Below, one piece after another: positions 1-9,405 of a stretch of DNA of 32,569 nt. The stretch is from an uncultured Pelagibacteraceae bacterium (GTDB lineage: Bacteria > Pseudomonadota > Alphaproteobacteria > Pelagibacterales > Pelagibacteraceae). Numbering within the stretch: the stretch's first letter is position 1; every line of letters starts with the position of its first letter. The position numbers and the translations under genes were made by a program. The notes beneath the pieces are model-generated. The model saw nothing but the letters and a program-made list of their open reading frames with translations. It had not been told where the DNA came from and ran no database searches. The DNA lies in the NCBI GenBank assembly GCA_902617975.1, contig CACMYV010000011.1, positions 1 through 32,569 on the forward strand. Direction: 5' to 3'.

Positions 1-704
1 CTGAGGGAATAATTACTAGTATTTATTTAAAGGATCTAAAATTATATAAAAATATATTAAAAAAAAAATTAAATATTAATCATAAAGTTATATTGGGAAT
101 TAACAGTATTAAACAAAATAAAATTTATAATTCATTAGTAGTATTGAATAACGAGTCTGAATTATTGTATAAATACAACAAGAATAAACTAGTTCCATTT
201 GGAGAATTTTTACCTTTTGAAAATTTCTTCAAAAGAGCCGGTTTAAAAAAAATAACCCAAGGATACCAATCGTTTTCAGCTGATAATAAAAGGGAAATTT
301 TAAACATTGATAAATTAAAATTTATCCCTCTTATTTGTTATGAAATTATTTATTCAGGAAAAATTAATCCAAATAAAAAATATTATGATTTTATATTAAA
401 TATTTCTGAGGATGGGTGGTTTGGCAAATCTATTGGACCTGCTCAACATTTATCTCATTCAATATTCAGATCAATTGAAGAAGGTAAAAATATTATTAGG
501 TCAACTAACAATGGAGTATCGGCTTTTGTTAATCCCAAAGGACAAATTGTCAAACAAATTAGTGACAAAGGGTACTTTGACGTTAATAAGATCAAACGTG
601 TTGATAAAACTTATTTTGCCAAACACGGGAATAAGATCTTCTTTTATTTTGTTCTAATTTATACTACTTTAATTGTGATTTTAAAAATTAGGGAGAATAA
701 ATGA
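1..704 (+). CDS. lnt: Apolipoprotein N-acyltransferase, C-terminal part (5' end outside window)
   Basis: Transfers the third acyl chain onto the N-terminal Cys of diacylglyceryl-prolipoproteins in the inner membrane, with the catalytic domain facing the periplasm. The reading frame is open from base 3, so the gene starts upstream; the internal TTG at 93 is not a real start. The nitrilase-like domain shows all three expected catalytic elements: a Glu at the very first codon (EGIIT, probably from WPE), the Lys of [12 protein letters not shown], and the Cys of [16 protein letters not shown] and [10 protein letters not shown] are also typical of Lnt. A final membrane helix ([15 protein letters not shown]) ends the protein. 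The stop overlaps the metK start as ATGA, so the two genes are translationally coupled. The family is certain; only the missing N-terminal membrane region cannot be checked. Confidence 0.93.
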   Translation, partial: EGIITSIYLKDLKLYKNILKKKLNINHKVILGINSIKQNKIYNSLVVLNNESELLYKYNKNKLVPFGEFLPFENFFKRAGLKKITQGYQSFSADNKREILNIDKLKFIPLICYEIIYSGKINPNKKYYDFILNISEDGWFGKSIGPAQHLSHSIFRSIEEGKNIIRSTNNGVSAFVNPKGQIVKQISDKGYFDVNKIKRVDKTYFAKHGNKIFFYFVLIYTTLIVILKIRENK

Positions 705-1864
705 AAAAAGATTACTTATTTACCAGCGAGTCAGTATCTGAGGGCCATCCAGATAAAGTTTGCGATAGAATTTCAGACATGGTTGTGGATACATATTTGG
801 CAGCTGAACCTCAATCGAGAGTTGCTTGTGAAACATTAACAACAACTAATAAGGTTGTCCTAGCTGGGGAAGTAAGAGGTCCAGAAATCAAAAAAGAGGA
901 TTTAATTGAAAAAGTAAGGCATTGCATTAAAGATATTGGTTATGATCAGGACGGATTTACTTGGAAAGAAGCTACATCAATTGAAAGTTATTTACACTCT
1001 CAATCTGCTGATATTGCTATGGGAGTAGATTCATCTGACAATAAAGATGAAGGTGCAGGTGATCAAGGAATTATGTTTGGCTACGCGTGTAATGAGACTG
1101 ACGTTTTGATGCCAGCTCCAATTCATTATTCACATAAAATACTAAGACTTATGGCCGAAGACAGAAAATCTGGAAAATTAAAAAATATTGAACCAGACTC
1201 AAAAAGTCAAATTACAATTGAATATAAAGATGGAAAACCTTCATCTGTGAAATCTGTAGTTATATCGACACAACACTCTCCTGAAGTGAATCAATCTCAA
1301 GTAAGAGATTTAGTTAAACCTTATATTGAAAGATCGATACCAAAAGAATTACTAAGTTCATTAGATGAGAAAGAAATTTATGTAAATCCAACTGGGAATT
1401 TTGTTATTGGGGGTCCTGATGGTGATAGTGGTTTAACAGGAAGAAAAATTATTGTTGATACTTATGGTGGAGCGGCTCCTCATGGTGGAGGAGCATTTTC
1501 AGGTAAAGACCCAACAAAAGTTGATAGATCCGCTGCTTATGCATCTAGATATTTAGCAAAAAATGTTGTTGCATCAGAAATTTCTGACAAATGTTTGATA
1601 CAACTCGCTTATGCAATTGGGGTATCAAAACCTTTATCAATTTATGTAGATTTATTTGATAACGATGATGAAAAAAATAAGCATGTCGAGAAGCTTATTC
1701 ATGAAAATTTTGATTTAAGTCCCAGGGGAATAAGAGAAATGCTAGGTTTGAATAAACCCATATATGAAAAAACAGCTGCTTACGGACACTTTGGAAGAAA
1801 CCCTGATGATAAGGGTTCATTTTCTTGGGAAAAGACAGATAAATCACACGTATTTAGCAAGTAA
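701..1864 (+). CDS. metK: S-adenosylmethionine synthetase
   Basis: Makes S-adenosylmethionine from methionine and ATP in the cytoplasm. At 387 aa it is full length (E. coli 384). Visible signatures are [12 protein letters not shown] near residue 15, with the His and Asp that bind ATP and metal, [16 protein letters not shown] from residue 118, and [19 protein letters not shown] from residue 262, the phosphate-binding loop. The start is an ATG overlapping the lnt stop, with a GGGAG ribosome-binding site at 691-695. No SAM riboswitch is visible in front of it, since that stretch is lnt coding sequence. An intrinsic terminator lies about 55 bp downstream of its stop. Confidence 0.98.
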   Translation: MKKDYLFTSESVSEGHPDKVCDRISDMVVDTYLAAEPQSRVACETLTTTNKVVLAGEVRGPEIKKEDLIEKVRHCIKDIGYDQDGFTWKEATSIESYLHSQSADIAMGVDSSDNKDEGAGDQGIMFGYACNETDVLMPAPIHYSHKILRLMAEDRKSGKLKNIEPDSKSQITIEYKDGKPSSVKSVVISTQHSPEVNQSQVRDLVKPYIERSIPKELLSSLDEKEIYVNPTGNFVIGGPDGDSGLTGRKIIVDTYGGAAPHGGGAFSGKDPTKVDRSAAYASRYLAKNVVASEISDKCLIQLAYAIGVSKPLSIYVDLFDNDDEKNKHVEKLIHENFDLSPRGIREMLGLNKPIYEKTAAYGHFGRNPDDKGSFSWEKTDKSHVFSK

Positions 1865-1869
1865 ATAAG

Positions 1870-1897
1870 TTGAATATTAAATAAAAATAAATATATT
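1870..1897 (+). promoter_or_regulatory. Candidate promoter for the nusA operon
   Basis: TTGAAT at 1870-1875 and TATATT at 1892-1897 are 16 bp apart, a plausible sigma70 pair in the short metK-nusA gap. It would start RNA near 1904, ahead of the terminator hairpin at 1920-1946, so that hairpin would lie inside the leader. The background is very AT-rich, so chance matches are likely. There is no room for a promoter between the hairpin and the nusA start. Confidence 0.35.
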
Positions 1898-1919
1898 CCA
1901 ATCACATTATTGAGATTTC

Positions 1920-1946
1920 AAAATGGGCTACGGCCCATTTTTTTTT
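1920..1946 (+). terminator. Intrinsic terminator with UACG tetraloop, directly before nusA
   Basis: AAATGGGC (1921-1928), loop TACG (1929-1932) and GCCCATTT (1933-1940) form a perfect 8-bp stem, one pair longer if A1920 and T1941 are counted. A run of T continues to 1946. The loop closed by C and G is a UNCG-class tetraloop, known to be unusually stable. It can end the metK transcript, but its T-tract lies only 12 nt before the nusA ATG, so it can equally act as an attenuator in the nusA leader. Confidence 0.85.
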
Positions 1947-1958
1947 AGGTTAAAAAAA

Positions 1959-3512
1959 ATGTTAAATAAAAGAGCAGATAAATTAGAATTGATAAGAATT
2001 GCCGAAGCAGTAGCTTTGGAAAAGTCTATTGATAAAGAGCTGATTATTGGATCAATGGAAAATGGAATTGCAAAAGCAGCAAAATCTAAGTTTGGTTCTG
2101 AAAATGAAATTAAGGTTGAGATCGATAGGGATAATGGCGATATAGGAATATTTAGAAAATTAGTTATAGTAGAAAATCCTGAAAATTCTAATTTAGAGAT
2201 AACTCTTAGCGATGCAATAAAGCTTAATGAAAATAACAAAGGAAAACAGGTAGGTGATGAAGTACTTCAACCATTGCCATCATTTGATTTTGGAAGGATT
2301 GCAGCACAAACAGCTAAACAAGTAATTAGTTTTAACGTAAGAGAAGCAGAGCGTGAAAGACAATATAATGATTTTAAAGATAAAATTGATACTATTTTAA
2401 GTGGAATAGTAAAAAGATTAGAATTTGGTAATGTAATTGTTGACCTTGGAAGAACTGAAGCAATAATTCAAAAAAATGAGATGATTCCTAGAGAAAATAT
2501 AAAAGCTGGTGATAGAGTAAAAGCTTATTGTCTAGACGTTAGAAGGGAACCAAGAGGACAACAAATATTTCTATCAAGAGCACATCCAAAGTTTATGGAA
2601 AAATTGTTTATTCAAGAAGTACCAGAAATTTATGATGGCCTTATTGAGATAAAATCATCGTCAAGAGATCCAGGTAGTAGAGCTAAAATTTGTGTAAAAG
2701 CTATAGATACCTCTTTAGATCCAGTGGGAGCATGTGTTGGTATGAGAGGTAGTAGAGTTCAGGCGGTTGTAAATGAACTGCAAGGAGAAAAAATTGATAT
2801 TGTAAATTGGTCAGATGACCCAGCTGTCATTGTCGCAAATGCATTATCACCCGCAGAAGTACAAAGAGTTAATGTAGATGAAGCTGGAAGAAAGCTTGAT
2901 GTTATTTTAACTGAGGAAAATCTTAGCAAAGCGATCGGTAGACGTGGTCAAAATGTACGATTGGCGACTAAATTAATGAATTACGAAATTAATATTATGA
3001 CGGATCAAGAGGATTCAGAAAGAAGACAGATAGAATTCAAAGAAAAGACTGATAATTTTGTCAAAAATTTAGAACTAGATGAAACATTGGGTCAATTACT
3101 TGTAGCTGAAGGTTTTTCATCTATAGATGACATTAAAGAGAGTGACCCAGAGGCACTAATGAAGATTGAAGGAATTGAAGAGGATACTGCAAAAGAACTT
3201 ATTGAAAGAGCTAAAGAATTTTATCAAAAAGACCAGGAAGAAATAGCCAAAAGAATTAAAGACTTGGGTTTAGAAAATGATTTAATTAATCATAAAGGTT
3301 TAACCCCAGGAATGCTAGTCACACTTGGCGAACAAAAAATATTAACTCTAAACGATTTTGCAGATCTGGCATCAGATGAGTTAACTGGTGGATATGATAT
3401 TGTTAAGGGTGAAAGAATTAGAATTAAAGGATATTTAGAGGAATTTGCTCTTTCAAAAGAAGAAGCAGATGATTTGATTATGTCTGCAAGAGATATAGTA
3501 TATCAAGATTGA
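1959..3512 (+). CDS. nusA: Transcription termination/antitermination factor NusA
   Basis: Binds RNA polymerase and nascent RNA and modulates pausing, intrinsic termination and antitermination. The chosen ATG at 1959 gives 517 aa and has AGG at 1947-1949 as ribosome-binding site. The longer frame from 1923 starts inside the terminator hairpin and encodes MGYGPFFF, so it is rejected. Domains in order are the N-terminal polymerase-binding domain (about 1-125), S1 (about 135-205), KH1 with GMRG at 261-264, KH2 with GRRG at 327-330, and C-terminal acidic helix-hairpin-helix repeats from about 370. It is the first gene of the nusA-infB-rbfA-rpsO-pnp operon. rimP, which usually precedes nusA, is absent here. 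NusA could feed back on the hairpin in its own leader; that is inference. Confidence 0.97.
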   Translation: MLNKRADKLELIRIAEAVALEKSIDKELIIGSMENGIAKAAKSKFGSENEIKVEIDRDNGDIGIFRKLVIVENPENSNLEITLSDAIKLNENNKGKQVGDEVLQPLPSFDFGRIAAQTAKQVISFNVREAERERQYNDFKDKIDTILSGIVKRLEFGNVIVDLGRTEAIIQKNEMIPRENIKAGDRVKAYCLDVRREPRGQQIFLSRAHPKFMEKLFIQEVPEIYDGLIEIKSSSRDPGSRAKICVKAIDTSLDPVGACVGMRGSRVQAVVNELQGEKIDIVNWSDDPAVIVANALSPAEVQRVNVDEAGRKLDVILTEENLSKAIGRRGQNVRLATKLMNYEINIMTDQEDSERRQIEFKEKTDNFVKNLELDETLGQLLVAEGFSSIDDIKESDPEALMKIEGIEEDTAKELIERAKEFYQKDQEEIAKRIKDLGLENDLINHKGLTPGMLVTLGEQKILTLNDFADLASDELTGGYDIVKGERIRIKGYLEEFALSKEEADDLIMSARDIVYQD

Positions 3513-3522
3513 GAGATGAAAA

Positions 3523-5742
3523 ATGGAAAAGAAAAAATTAAAGTTATCAATTTCGGGAGCTTCCAAAAAAACGATAAATAGTATCGAACAAGCAAAATCT
3601 CAATCAAAGAATACAGTCGTAATAGAAAAAAGATCTCCAAGATTTAGCAGTAAAACAAGTTTTTCTAGAGGACCCAAATCTATGGAAAACAAATCACAAA
3701 GTAGTTTTATACCAAAAAAAGTAAACTACTCTAAACCTCCAACACCAATTAAATCAGATTTTGAAAAAAGAAAATTAGCAGAGCAAAGAGCAACAAGGAG
3801 ACTAAAAGGTGAAAATATTCAAAAAGAAACTAAATTTACAAAAGTGGGAGGAAAAAGAAGAGAATTAAAACTCACAGTTTCTCGAGCACTGAGTGGAGAT
3901 GATATTGGTGCAAGATCAAGAAGTTTAGCTTCATTGAAAAGAGCAAAACAAAAAGAGAATAGATTGTTAAACAAAGAAAATGGTAAAGAGAACTTTAAAC
4001 CAGTAAAAAGAGATATTAACATACCTGAGGTTATTACTATTAGAGAATTAGCAAACAGAATGGCTGAGCAATCAAGTAGTATAATCAAACATTTGATGGG
4101 AATGGGAGTAACAGTTACTATTAATCATACAATCGACGCAGATACTGCAGAATATTTAGTTAAAGAATTTGGACATAATCCTGTTAAAGAGGAAAAAGCC
4201 GAGGAAATTTTAGATAAAATTAAAGAGATTAAAACACAAAATCTAAAGAGCAGAGCACCCATAGTAACAGTAATGGGCCACGTGGATCATGGTAAAACAT
4301 CTGTTTTAGATGTTTTAAGAAAAGCCAATGTTGTATCTGGTGAGTTTGGAGGCATTACTCAACACATTGGAGCATATCAAATTACACATAAAAAAAATAA
4401 AATCACTTTTATCGACACTCCTGGTCATGCTGCATTTACAGAAATGCGAGCAAGAGGCTCAAAATTAACAGATATTGTAATTTTAGTTGTTGCGGCTGAT
4501 GATGGTGTAAAGCCACAAACAATAGAATCAATTAAACATGCAAAAGCTGCTAAAGTACCAATTGTTGTAGCAATAAATAAGTGTGACCTTCCTGATGCCG
4601 ATCCTCAAAAAATTAAAAACCAGCTTTTAGAATATGAGTTAATAGCAGAAGATTTGTCAGGGGATGTACTCATGGTAGAGATATCCACAAAAACAAATCA
4701 AAATTTAGAAAAGTTAGTTGAGAGTGTAATTTTACAAGCCGAAATATTGGATTTAAAAACTGACTTTGATACTGATGCAAAAGGAATTGTTTTAGAGTCC
4801 AAAATTGATATCGGAAGAGGACCAATTGCAAATGTAATAGTTACAGCCGGAACTCTAAACAAGGGTGACTATTTTGTAAGTGGTTTAAAATGGGGAAAAG
4901 TGAGAGCTATTATAAACGATCAAGGAAAACAAATTGAAAAAGCAGAACCCGCAACACCAATTGAAATATTAGGTATTAACGGAGCAGCAAAATCAGGTGA
5001 TGATTTTATAGTTTTAAAGAGTGAAAAAGAGGCAAAAACCCTTTGTGAAGGTAGAATTCAGGAAGCAAAGGAGATCAAAAATCCAATGTCTTTTGTAACT
5101 CAAGATTCTGCATTTAAAGATACATCGTCTGAAGAACTAAATATTATAATAAAATCAGATGTTCATGGTTCTTCAGAAGCAATTAAAAATGCTATAAATC
5201 AAATTAAACATGATGAGGTAAAACCAAAAATTCTTTTGTCAGATATAGGAATGGTTACCGAGACTGATGTTACCTTAGCTAAAGCATCTAATGCTGTAAT
5301 TATAGCCTTCAATGTAAAACCTAGCAAAGAAGCAAAAAAAAGAGCCGACCAGGAAAAAATTTCTATATTCAGTTTTAATATTATTTATGAAGTCTTAGAT
5401 TTCATAAAAAGTAAAATGTCTGGTCTATTAACTCCAGAGGTAGATGAAAAAATAATAGGAACAGCAGAGATACTGGAAATATTTAAAGTTTCAAAAGTAG
5501 GTAAAGTTGCAGGTTCTAAAGTAACAGACGGAGAAATTACCCAAGACTCTAATGCAAGAGTTATTAGAGATGGGGCTATTATTTTCAATGGAAAAATTGG
5601 ATCAATATTTAGAGAAAAAAATCAAACTAAACAGGTGTCTGCTGGTTTAGAGTGTGGAATAACACTTAAAGATTTTGTTGATTTTCAGAAAAATGACGTA
5701 ATTGAAGTATATAATTCTACAATAACAGAGAGAACGATATAA
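3523..5742 (+). CDS. infB: Translation initiation factor IF-2
   Basis: GTPase that brings fMet-tRNA to the 30S subunit and promotes subunit joining. It has 739 aa, shorter than E. coli IF2 (890) because the N-terminal region is reduced to about 165 Lys/Ser-rich, low-complexity residues. An IF2_N domain follows (about 167-216, IREAN-like helix [13 protein letters not shown]). The G domain shows G1 GHVDHGKT at 252-259, G3 DTPGH and G4 NKCDL, followed by the beta-barrel and C-terminal domains. It starts 10 bp after nusA; the usual ylxR gene between nusA and infB is missing. Its stop overlaps the rbfA start as TAATG, indicating translational coupling. Confidence 0.98.
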   Translation: MEKKKLKLSISGASKKTINSIEQAKSQSKNTVVIEKRSPRFSSKTSFSRGPKSMENKSQSSFIPKKVNYSKPPTPIKSDFEKRKLAEQRATRRLKGENIQKETKFTKVGGKRRELKLTVSRALSGDDIGARSRSLASLKRAKQKENRLLNKENGKENFKPVKRDINIPEVITIRELANRMAEQSSSIIKHLMGMGVTVTINHTIDADTAEYLVKEFGHNPVKEEKAEEILDKIKEIKTQNLKSRAPIVTVMGHVDHGKTSVLDVLRKANVVSGEFGGITQHIGAYQITHKKNKITFIDTPGHAAFTEMRARGSKLTDIVILVVAADDGVKPQTIESIKHAKAAKVPIVVAINKCDLPDADPQKIKNQLLEYELIAEDLSGDVLMVEISTKTNQNLEKLVESVILQAEILDLKTDFDTDAKGIVLESKIDIGRGPIANVIVTAGTLNKGDYFVSGLKWGKVRAIINDQGKQIEKAEPATPIEILGINGAAKSGDDFIVLKSEKEAKTLCEGRIQEAKEIKNPMSFVTQDSAFKDTSSEELNIIIKSDVHGSSEAIKNAINQIKHDEVKPKILLSDIGMVTETDVTLAKASNAVIIAFNVKPSKEAKKRADQEKISIFSFNIIYEVLDFIKSKMSGLLTPEVDEKIIGTAEILEIFKVSKVGKVAGSKVTDGEITQDSNARVIRDGAIIFNGKIGSIFREKNQTKQVSAGLECGITLKDFVDFQKNDVIEVYNSTITERTI

Positions 5743-6107
5743 TGACTAACTTAGGAAAACCAGTTACCCAAAGACAATTGAGAGTTGGTGAAATGATAAA
5801 ACAAGCATTAGGAATGTTATTTATAAGAGATGAAGCAAAATTACCAAATTTATCTACAAAAGAAATAACAGTTACTGAAGTTAGAATGTCTCCAGATTTA
5901 AAAACAGCTAAAATTTTTGTAATGCCTTTAGGTGGAAAAGATACTGAAGAAGTCGTTACTAAATTAAAAGAATTTTCATTTGTAATCAGAAAAGTTTTAT
6001 CAAAAAAAATAGTGATGAAGTTTTTACCAAAACTATTTTTTGTAAAAGATGACTCTTTTGATTATGCAGAAAAAATTGAAAATTTAATCAAACAAACAAA
6101 TAAGTAA
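5742..6107 (+). CDS. rbfA: 30S ribosome-binding factor A
   Basis: Cytoplasmic KH-fold protein that assists late maturation of the 30S subunit and 16S rRNA 5' end processing. The 121-aa length fits the family. The N-terminal RQLRVGEMIKQAL, the segment ITVTEVRMSPDLKTAKIFVMPL and the central LKEFSFVIRKVLSKKI are characteristic. Its ATG shares one base with the infB stop. truB, which commonly follows rbfA, is not here: rpsO begins 8 bp after the rbfA stop. Confidence 0.95.
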   Translation: MTNLGKPVTQRQLRVGEMIKQALGMLFIRDEAKLPNLSTKEITVTEVRMSPDLKTAKIFVMPLGGKDTEEVVTKLKEFSFVIRKVLSKKIVMKFLPKLFFVKDDSFDYAEKIENLIKQTNK

Positions 6108-6115
6108 GGAAAAAA

Positions 6116-6364
6116 ATGGCAAATAAAGCAAAAGAACTAGCAATCCATGACAAGGACACTGGTTCTTCAGAAGTTCAAGTTGCTCAACTAACAGATAAAA
6201 TTGAGAACTTATCTAAACATATAAAACAGTTCAAAAAAGATAAACACTCATCTGTTGGACTTTTAAGAGCGGTAAATAGAAGAAAAAAATTATTAGACTA
6301 TTTAAAGAAAAATAAAATGGAGTCTTATAAAGAAGTAATATCAAAATTAAATTTAAGGAAGTAA
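6116..6364 (+). CDS. rpsO: 30S ribosomal protein S15
   Basis: Primary binder of the central domain of 16S rRNA. The 82-aa product is slightly shorter than E. coli S15 (89 aa); the N-terminal helix is trimmed, but the core is intact. DTGSSEVQVAQLT, the KKDKHSSVGLLRAVNRRKKLLDYLKK stretch (roughly residues 40-65) and the terminal LNLRK are diagnostic. A strong AAGGA site lies just before the ATG. The stop codon is followed immediately, with no spacer, by the pnp start, so the pnp ribosome-binding site (AAGGA) lies inside the rpsO 3' end. Confidence 0.97.
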   Translation: MANKAKELAIHDKDTGSSEVQVAQLTDKIENLSKHIKQFKKDKHSSVGLLRAVNRRKKLLDYLKKNKMESYKEVISKLNLRK

Positions 6365-8437
6365 ATGTTTAAAGTTGTAAAGAAAGAAATAGAAGTAGCA
6401 GGGAAAAAGATTAGTTTAGAAACAGGTAAAATAGCAAGACAAGCAGATGGCGCTATCATAGCACAATGTGGAGAAACAGTTGTTTTGGCGACTGCAGTTG
6501 GAGCAAAAAAAGTTAATCCAGATATGGATTACTTTCCGTTGTCAGTAAATTATCAAGAAAAATATTACGCAGCTGGTAAAATTCCAGGTGGATATTTTAA
6601 GAGAGAAGCAAGACCAACGGATAGTGAGACTTTAATTTCAAGATTGATTGACAGACCTATCAGACCACTTTTCCCAGATGAATTTAAAAACGAAGTTCAG
6701 GTACTACCAACAGTAATATCTTACGATAAAGAGAATGAAGCAGATATTTTATCAATTATTGCCTCATCAGCTGCGTTAGCAATTTCAGGAATGCCATTTT
6801 TAGGCCCCGTCGGTGCGTCTAGAGTTGGCTTTATTAAAGGGGAATACATTCTTAATCCTACTAAAGCAGAACTTAAAGACTCAAAACTTGATCTTGTAGT
6901 AGCAGGAACAAAAAATGCAGTTTTAATGGTTGAGTCCGAGGCAAGTGGTTTAACTGAGGAAGAAATGTTAAACGCTGTTAAGTTTGGCCATGAAGGATTT
7001 GTTCCAGTAATTGAAATGATAGAGGAACTAGCCAAAGAATGCAAAAAACCCGATTGGACAGTTGAGAAAAAAGATCTTTCAGAAGTAAAAAATAAATTGG
7101 AAAGCGAATTTACAGAGGAACTTAAAAAAGCATTTTCAATAAAAGATAAACAGGAAAGATCGAATTTAATCTCAGAAATAACTGATAAAGCAAAAAAGCT
7201 TTATGAAGAAGATGAGAATTATACCGATCTTGACGTAAATTCTGAGCTTAAAAATTTAGAAAAAAGGATTGTCAGAACAGATATTCTAAAAAATAAAAAT
7301 AGAATTGATGGTAGAGGTCTTGCAGATGTTAGGCCAATTATGTGTGAAGTTGGAATTCTTCCAAGAGTCCATGGTTCTGCTTTGTTTACTCGAGGAGAAA
7401 CTCAAGCAATAGTTACAACTACACTTGGTACATCTGATGATGAGCAAAAAATAGAAAGTCTTGAAGGATTACAAAAAGAAAGGTTTATGCTTCATTATAA
7501 TTTTCCACCTTTTTCTGTTGGAGAAACTGGTAGAATAGGTACCGGAAGAAGAGAAATAGGTCATGGAAAATTAGCTTGGAGAGCAATAAATTCTTCTTTG
7601 CCTTCTAAAGAGAGTTTTCCTTACACATTTAGAATTGTATCAGAGATAACTGAGTCAAACGGTTCTTCTTCTATGGCGACTGTTTGTGGTTCATCTTTAG
7701 CTTTGATGGATGCAGGCGTGCCAATAAAAGAACCAGTTGCTGGTATTGCAATGGGATTAATTAAAGAAGGAGATGACTTCAGCGTACTTTCAGATATTCT
7801 TGGAGATGAAGATCACCTTGGTGATATGGACTTTAAAGTTGCAGGAACTAAAGACGGAATAACATCTCTTCAAATGGATATTAAAATTACAGGTATAACA
7901 TTTGAAATTATGGAGCAAGCCTTAAAACAAGCAAAAGATGGAAGAATTCACATTCTAGGTGAAATGAATAAAGCTTTATCTAAATCAAGAGAAGATGTTG
8001 GAAAACATACTCCTAAGATGGAGAAAATTACTGTAGATAAGAAAGATATTGCTACAGTCATTGGAAAAGGTGGAGCAACTATAAGAGAAATAGTTGAGGT
8101 ATCTGGTGCCAAAGTTGATATCAATGACGAAGGTGAAGTTACAGTAGCTGCTCCAGATGAAGAGTCTAGAAATAAAGCAATGCAGATGATTAAAGATTTA
8201 ACTGCAAAAGCTGAACTCAATAAAATTTACAATGGAAAAGTAATGAAAATTATGGAGTTTGGTGCGTTTGTTAATTTCCTAGGAAAACAAGATGGCCTTG
8301 TTCATATATCAGAGCTTGCTGATAAAAGAGTTGGCAAAGTAACTGACGTAGTAAAAGAAGGTGATGAAGTTAAAGTTAAAGTAATTGGCTTTGATAGAGG
8401 AAAAGTTAAGTTATCAATTAAACAAGCTTCAATATAA
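6365..8437 (+). CDS. pnp: Polyribonucleotide nucleotidyltransferase (PNPase)
   Basis: Phosphorolytic 3'-5' exoribonuclease and RNA degradosome component. At 690 aa it is full length. Two RNase PH-like domains are seen, the first with [20 protein letters not shown] and the second with [13 protein letters not shown] and [19 protein letters not shown] domain with [10 protein letters not shown] (near residue 566) and an S1 domain (about 618-690, [15 protein letters not shown]) follow. It is the last gene of the nusA operon; the rpsO-pnp order is widely conserved. In other bacteria pnp is autoregulated through its leader, but the zero-gap arrangement here leaves no separate leader. Confidence 0.98.
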   Translation: MFKVVKKEIEVAGKKISLETGKIARQADGAIIAQCGETVVLATAVGAKKVNPDMDYFPLSVNYQEKYYAAGKIPGGYFKREARPTDSETLISRLIDRPIRPLFPDEFKNEVQVLPTVISYDKENEADILSIIASSAALAISGMPFLGPVGASRVGFIKGEYILNPTKAELKDSKLDLVVAGTKNAVLMVESEASGLTEEEMLNAVKFGHEGFVPVIEMIEELAKECKKPDWTVEKKDLSEVKNKLESEFTEELKKAFSIKDKQERSNLISEITDKAKKLYEEDENYTDLDVNSELKNLEKRIVRTDILKNKNRIDGRGLADVRPIMCEVGILPRVHGSALFTRGETQAIVTTTLGTSDDEQKIESLEGLQKERFMLHYNFPPFSVGETGRIGTGRREIGHGKLAWRAINSSLPSKESFPYTFRIVSEITESNGSSSMATVCGSSLALMDAGVPIKEPVAGIAMGLIKEGDDFSVLSDILGDEDHLGDMDFKVAGTKDGITSLQMDIKITGITFEIMEQALKQAKDGRIHILGEMNKALSKSREDVGKHTPKMEKITVDKKDIATVIGKGGATIREIVEVSGAKVDINDEGEVTVAAPDEESRNKAMQMIKDLTAKAELNKIYNGKVMKIMEFGAFVNFLGKQDGLVHISELADKRVGKVTDVVKEGDEVKVKVIGFDRGKVKLSIKQASI

Positions 8438-8452
8438 ATTTATAGGAGAAAT

Positions 8453-8815
8453 ATGAAAAAATTTGATGATTTAATGAGCGTAAGCAATGAGATTGAAAAT
8501 ATCAGCGCTAGTGATGCAAAAGAAAAGCTAAATGACCCAAATGTTCAATTTATCGATGTTAGGGATAAAGAGAGCTTTTCAAAAGGTACGATCGGTAACG
8601 CAATTCATTTAGACAGAGGTTTATTAGAATTTTATTTAGCAGAAGGAAGTCCTCTTGAAAATGATATGTTTAAAAATAATCCTGATAAAGAATATGTAGT
8701 TTTTTGTGGTGTTGGTGGACAAGGAACATTAGCAACCAAAACTATGAAGGATATGGGGGTTAAAAATGTCAAAAATATCACTGGTGGTCTGAAAGAGTGG
8801 GAAAAGATCAAGTAA
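8453..8815 (+). CDS. Rhodanese-like domain protein
   Basis: Single-domain rhodanese homologue of 120 aa. FIDVRDKESFSKGTIGNAIH is the usual N-terminal rhodanese stretch. The active-site loop CGVGGQG starts with the candidate persulfide Cys at residue 85, and MKDMGVKNVKNITGGLKEW is the characteristic C-terminal segment. An intact Cys suggests sulfur transfer rather than an inactive domain. There is no signal peptide, so it is probably cytoplasmic. The ATG at 8453 has GGAG at 8444-8447, and the gene follows pnp by 15 bp, so it may be co-transcribed. The substrate cannot be inferred. Confidence 0.88.
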   Translation: MKKFDDLMSVSNEIENISASDAKEKLNDPNVQFIDVRDKESFSKGTIGNAIHLDRGLLEFYLAEGSPLENDMFKNNPDKEYVVFCGVGGQGTLATKTMKDMGVKNVKNITGGLKEWEKIK

Positions 8816-8842
8816 AAAATAATTGTAATAAATTATAATATA

Positions 8843-8995
8843 ATGGAGCTTTTAAAAAATTTTAAGTTAGAACTACAGAAAAAAAAATACGGAAGGTATT
8901 TATTACTTGGAAGTTTTGCATTTTTTTTTATTAAAGGTTTAATTTGGTTAGGTATTTTTATTGCTGTTGGCTTAGGTATTACTAATTCTTTTTAA
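8843..8995 (+). CDS. Small single-helix membrane protein, 50 aa, unknown function
   Basis: A short open frame, ATG at 8843 to TAA at 8995. It has a basic amphipathic N-terminus (MELLKNFKLELQKKKYGRY) followed by a hydrophobic segment with Gly and Trp (about residues 20-46, FFFIKGLIWLGIFIAVGLG). The layout of basic head, KYGRY and one or two tight helices looks like a genuine inner-membrane microprotein rather than random AT-rich sequence. Its stop shares TTAA with the stop of the convergent membrane-protein gene. It lies 27 bp after the rhodanese gene on the same strand, so it may belong to that transcript. I do not recognise a family with certainty. Confidence 0.55.
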   Translation: MELLKNFKLELQKKKYGRYLLLGSFAFFFIKGLIWLGIFIAVGLGITNSF

Positions 8996-9381
8996 ATTAA
9001 GACAAGTAACAACAAAATCATTTGAACAAAATTTATCACCACAGAAACAAAGTGGGATTGTTTAAATTTTTTATTCTGCTTTTCATCTCTGAACTTATTT
9101 ATCAGTGGCATTAGTACAAAATTTGATACAGCAAATAATACCGCAACACTTAAAATTAAATAAAAATCTAAAGAAAAAATTTTTAGAATTATAAATAAAA
9201 TTAAAACTAAAACACTAATAGCTAAATTAACAGTATAGTAATAAGGAAATATTTTTCTTATAAATTTTCTAGCATTTTCCTCATTTAATGCAGTGAAAGT
9301 TACAGGTGCTACAACAAAAGAAAAGAAAAGCATAATTCCAAATATTATACTGGTTAGATAAATACTAATTTGTTGCATCAT
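8992..9381 (-). CDS. DUF4149/TMEM205-like membrane protein
   Basis: A 129-aa integral membrane protein with four predicted helices (about 5-30, 48-68, 70-90 and 108-129). The opening MMQQISIYLTSIIFGIMLFF followed by SFVVAPVTFTAL and, later, IRKIFPYYYTV matches the pattern of DUF4149 proteins (helix, FVVAPxxF, FPxYY). Function is unknown in the family. It lies 24 bp downstream of fabI on the same strand and may be the last gene of the fab transcript. Its stop overlaps the convergent 50-aa gene by 4 bp. Confidence 0.65.
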   Translation of the reverse strand: MMQQISIYLTSIIFGIMLFFSFVVAPVTFTALNEENARKFIRKIFPYYYTVNLAISVLVLILFIILKIFSLDFYLILSVAVLFAVSNFVLMPLINKFRDEKQNKKFKQSHFVSVVINFVQMILLLLVLI

Positions 9382-9405
9382 AATTTAATTAAATTTAACT
9401 AAATT

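Noticed and set aside
1923..1958. Upstream extension of nusA (12 extra residues, MGYGPFFFRLKK)
   Set aside because: It is the terminator hairpin and T-tract read as codons, and NusA proteins start at the sequence encoded from 1959.
3819..4088. Minus-strand 89-aa open frame inside infB
   Set aside because: Shadow of the Lys/Ser-rich IF2 coding strand; no motif and no support. The same applies to minus frames in pnp, katG and metK-nusA.
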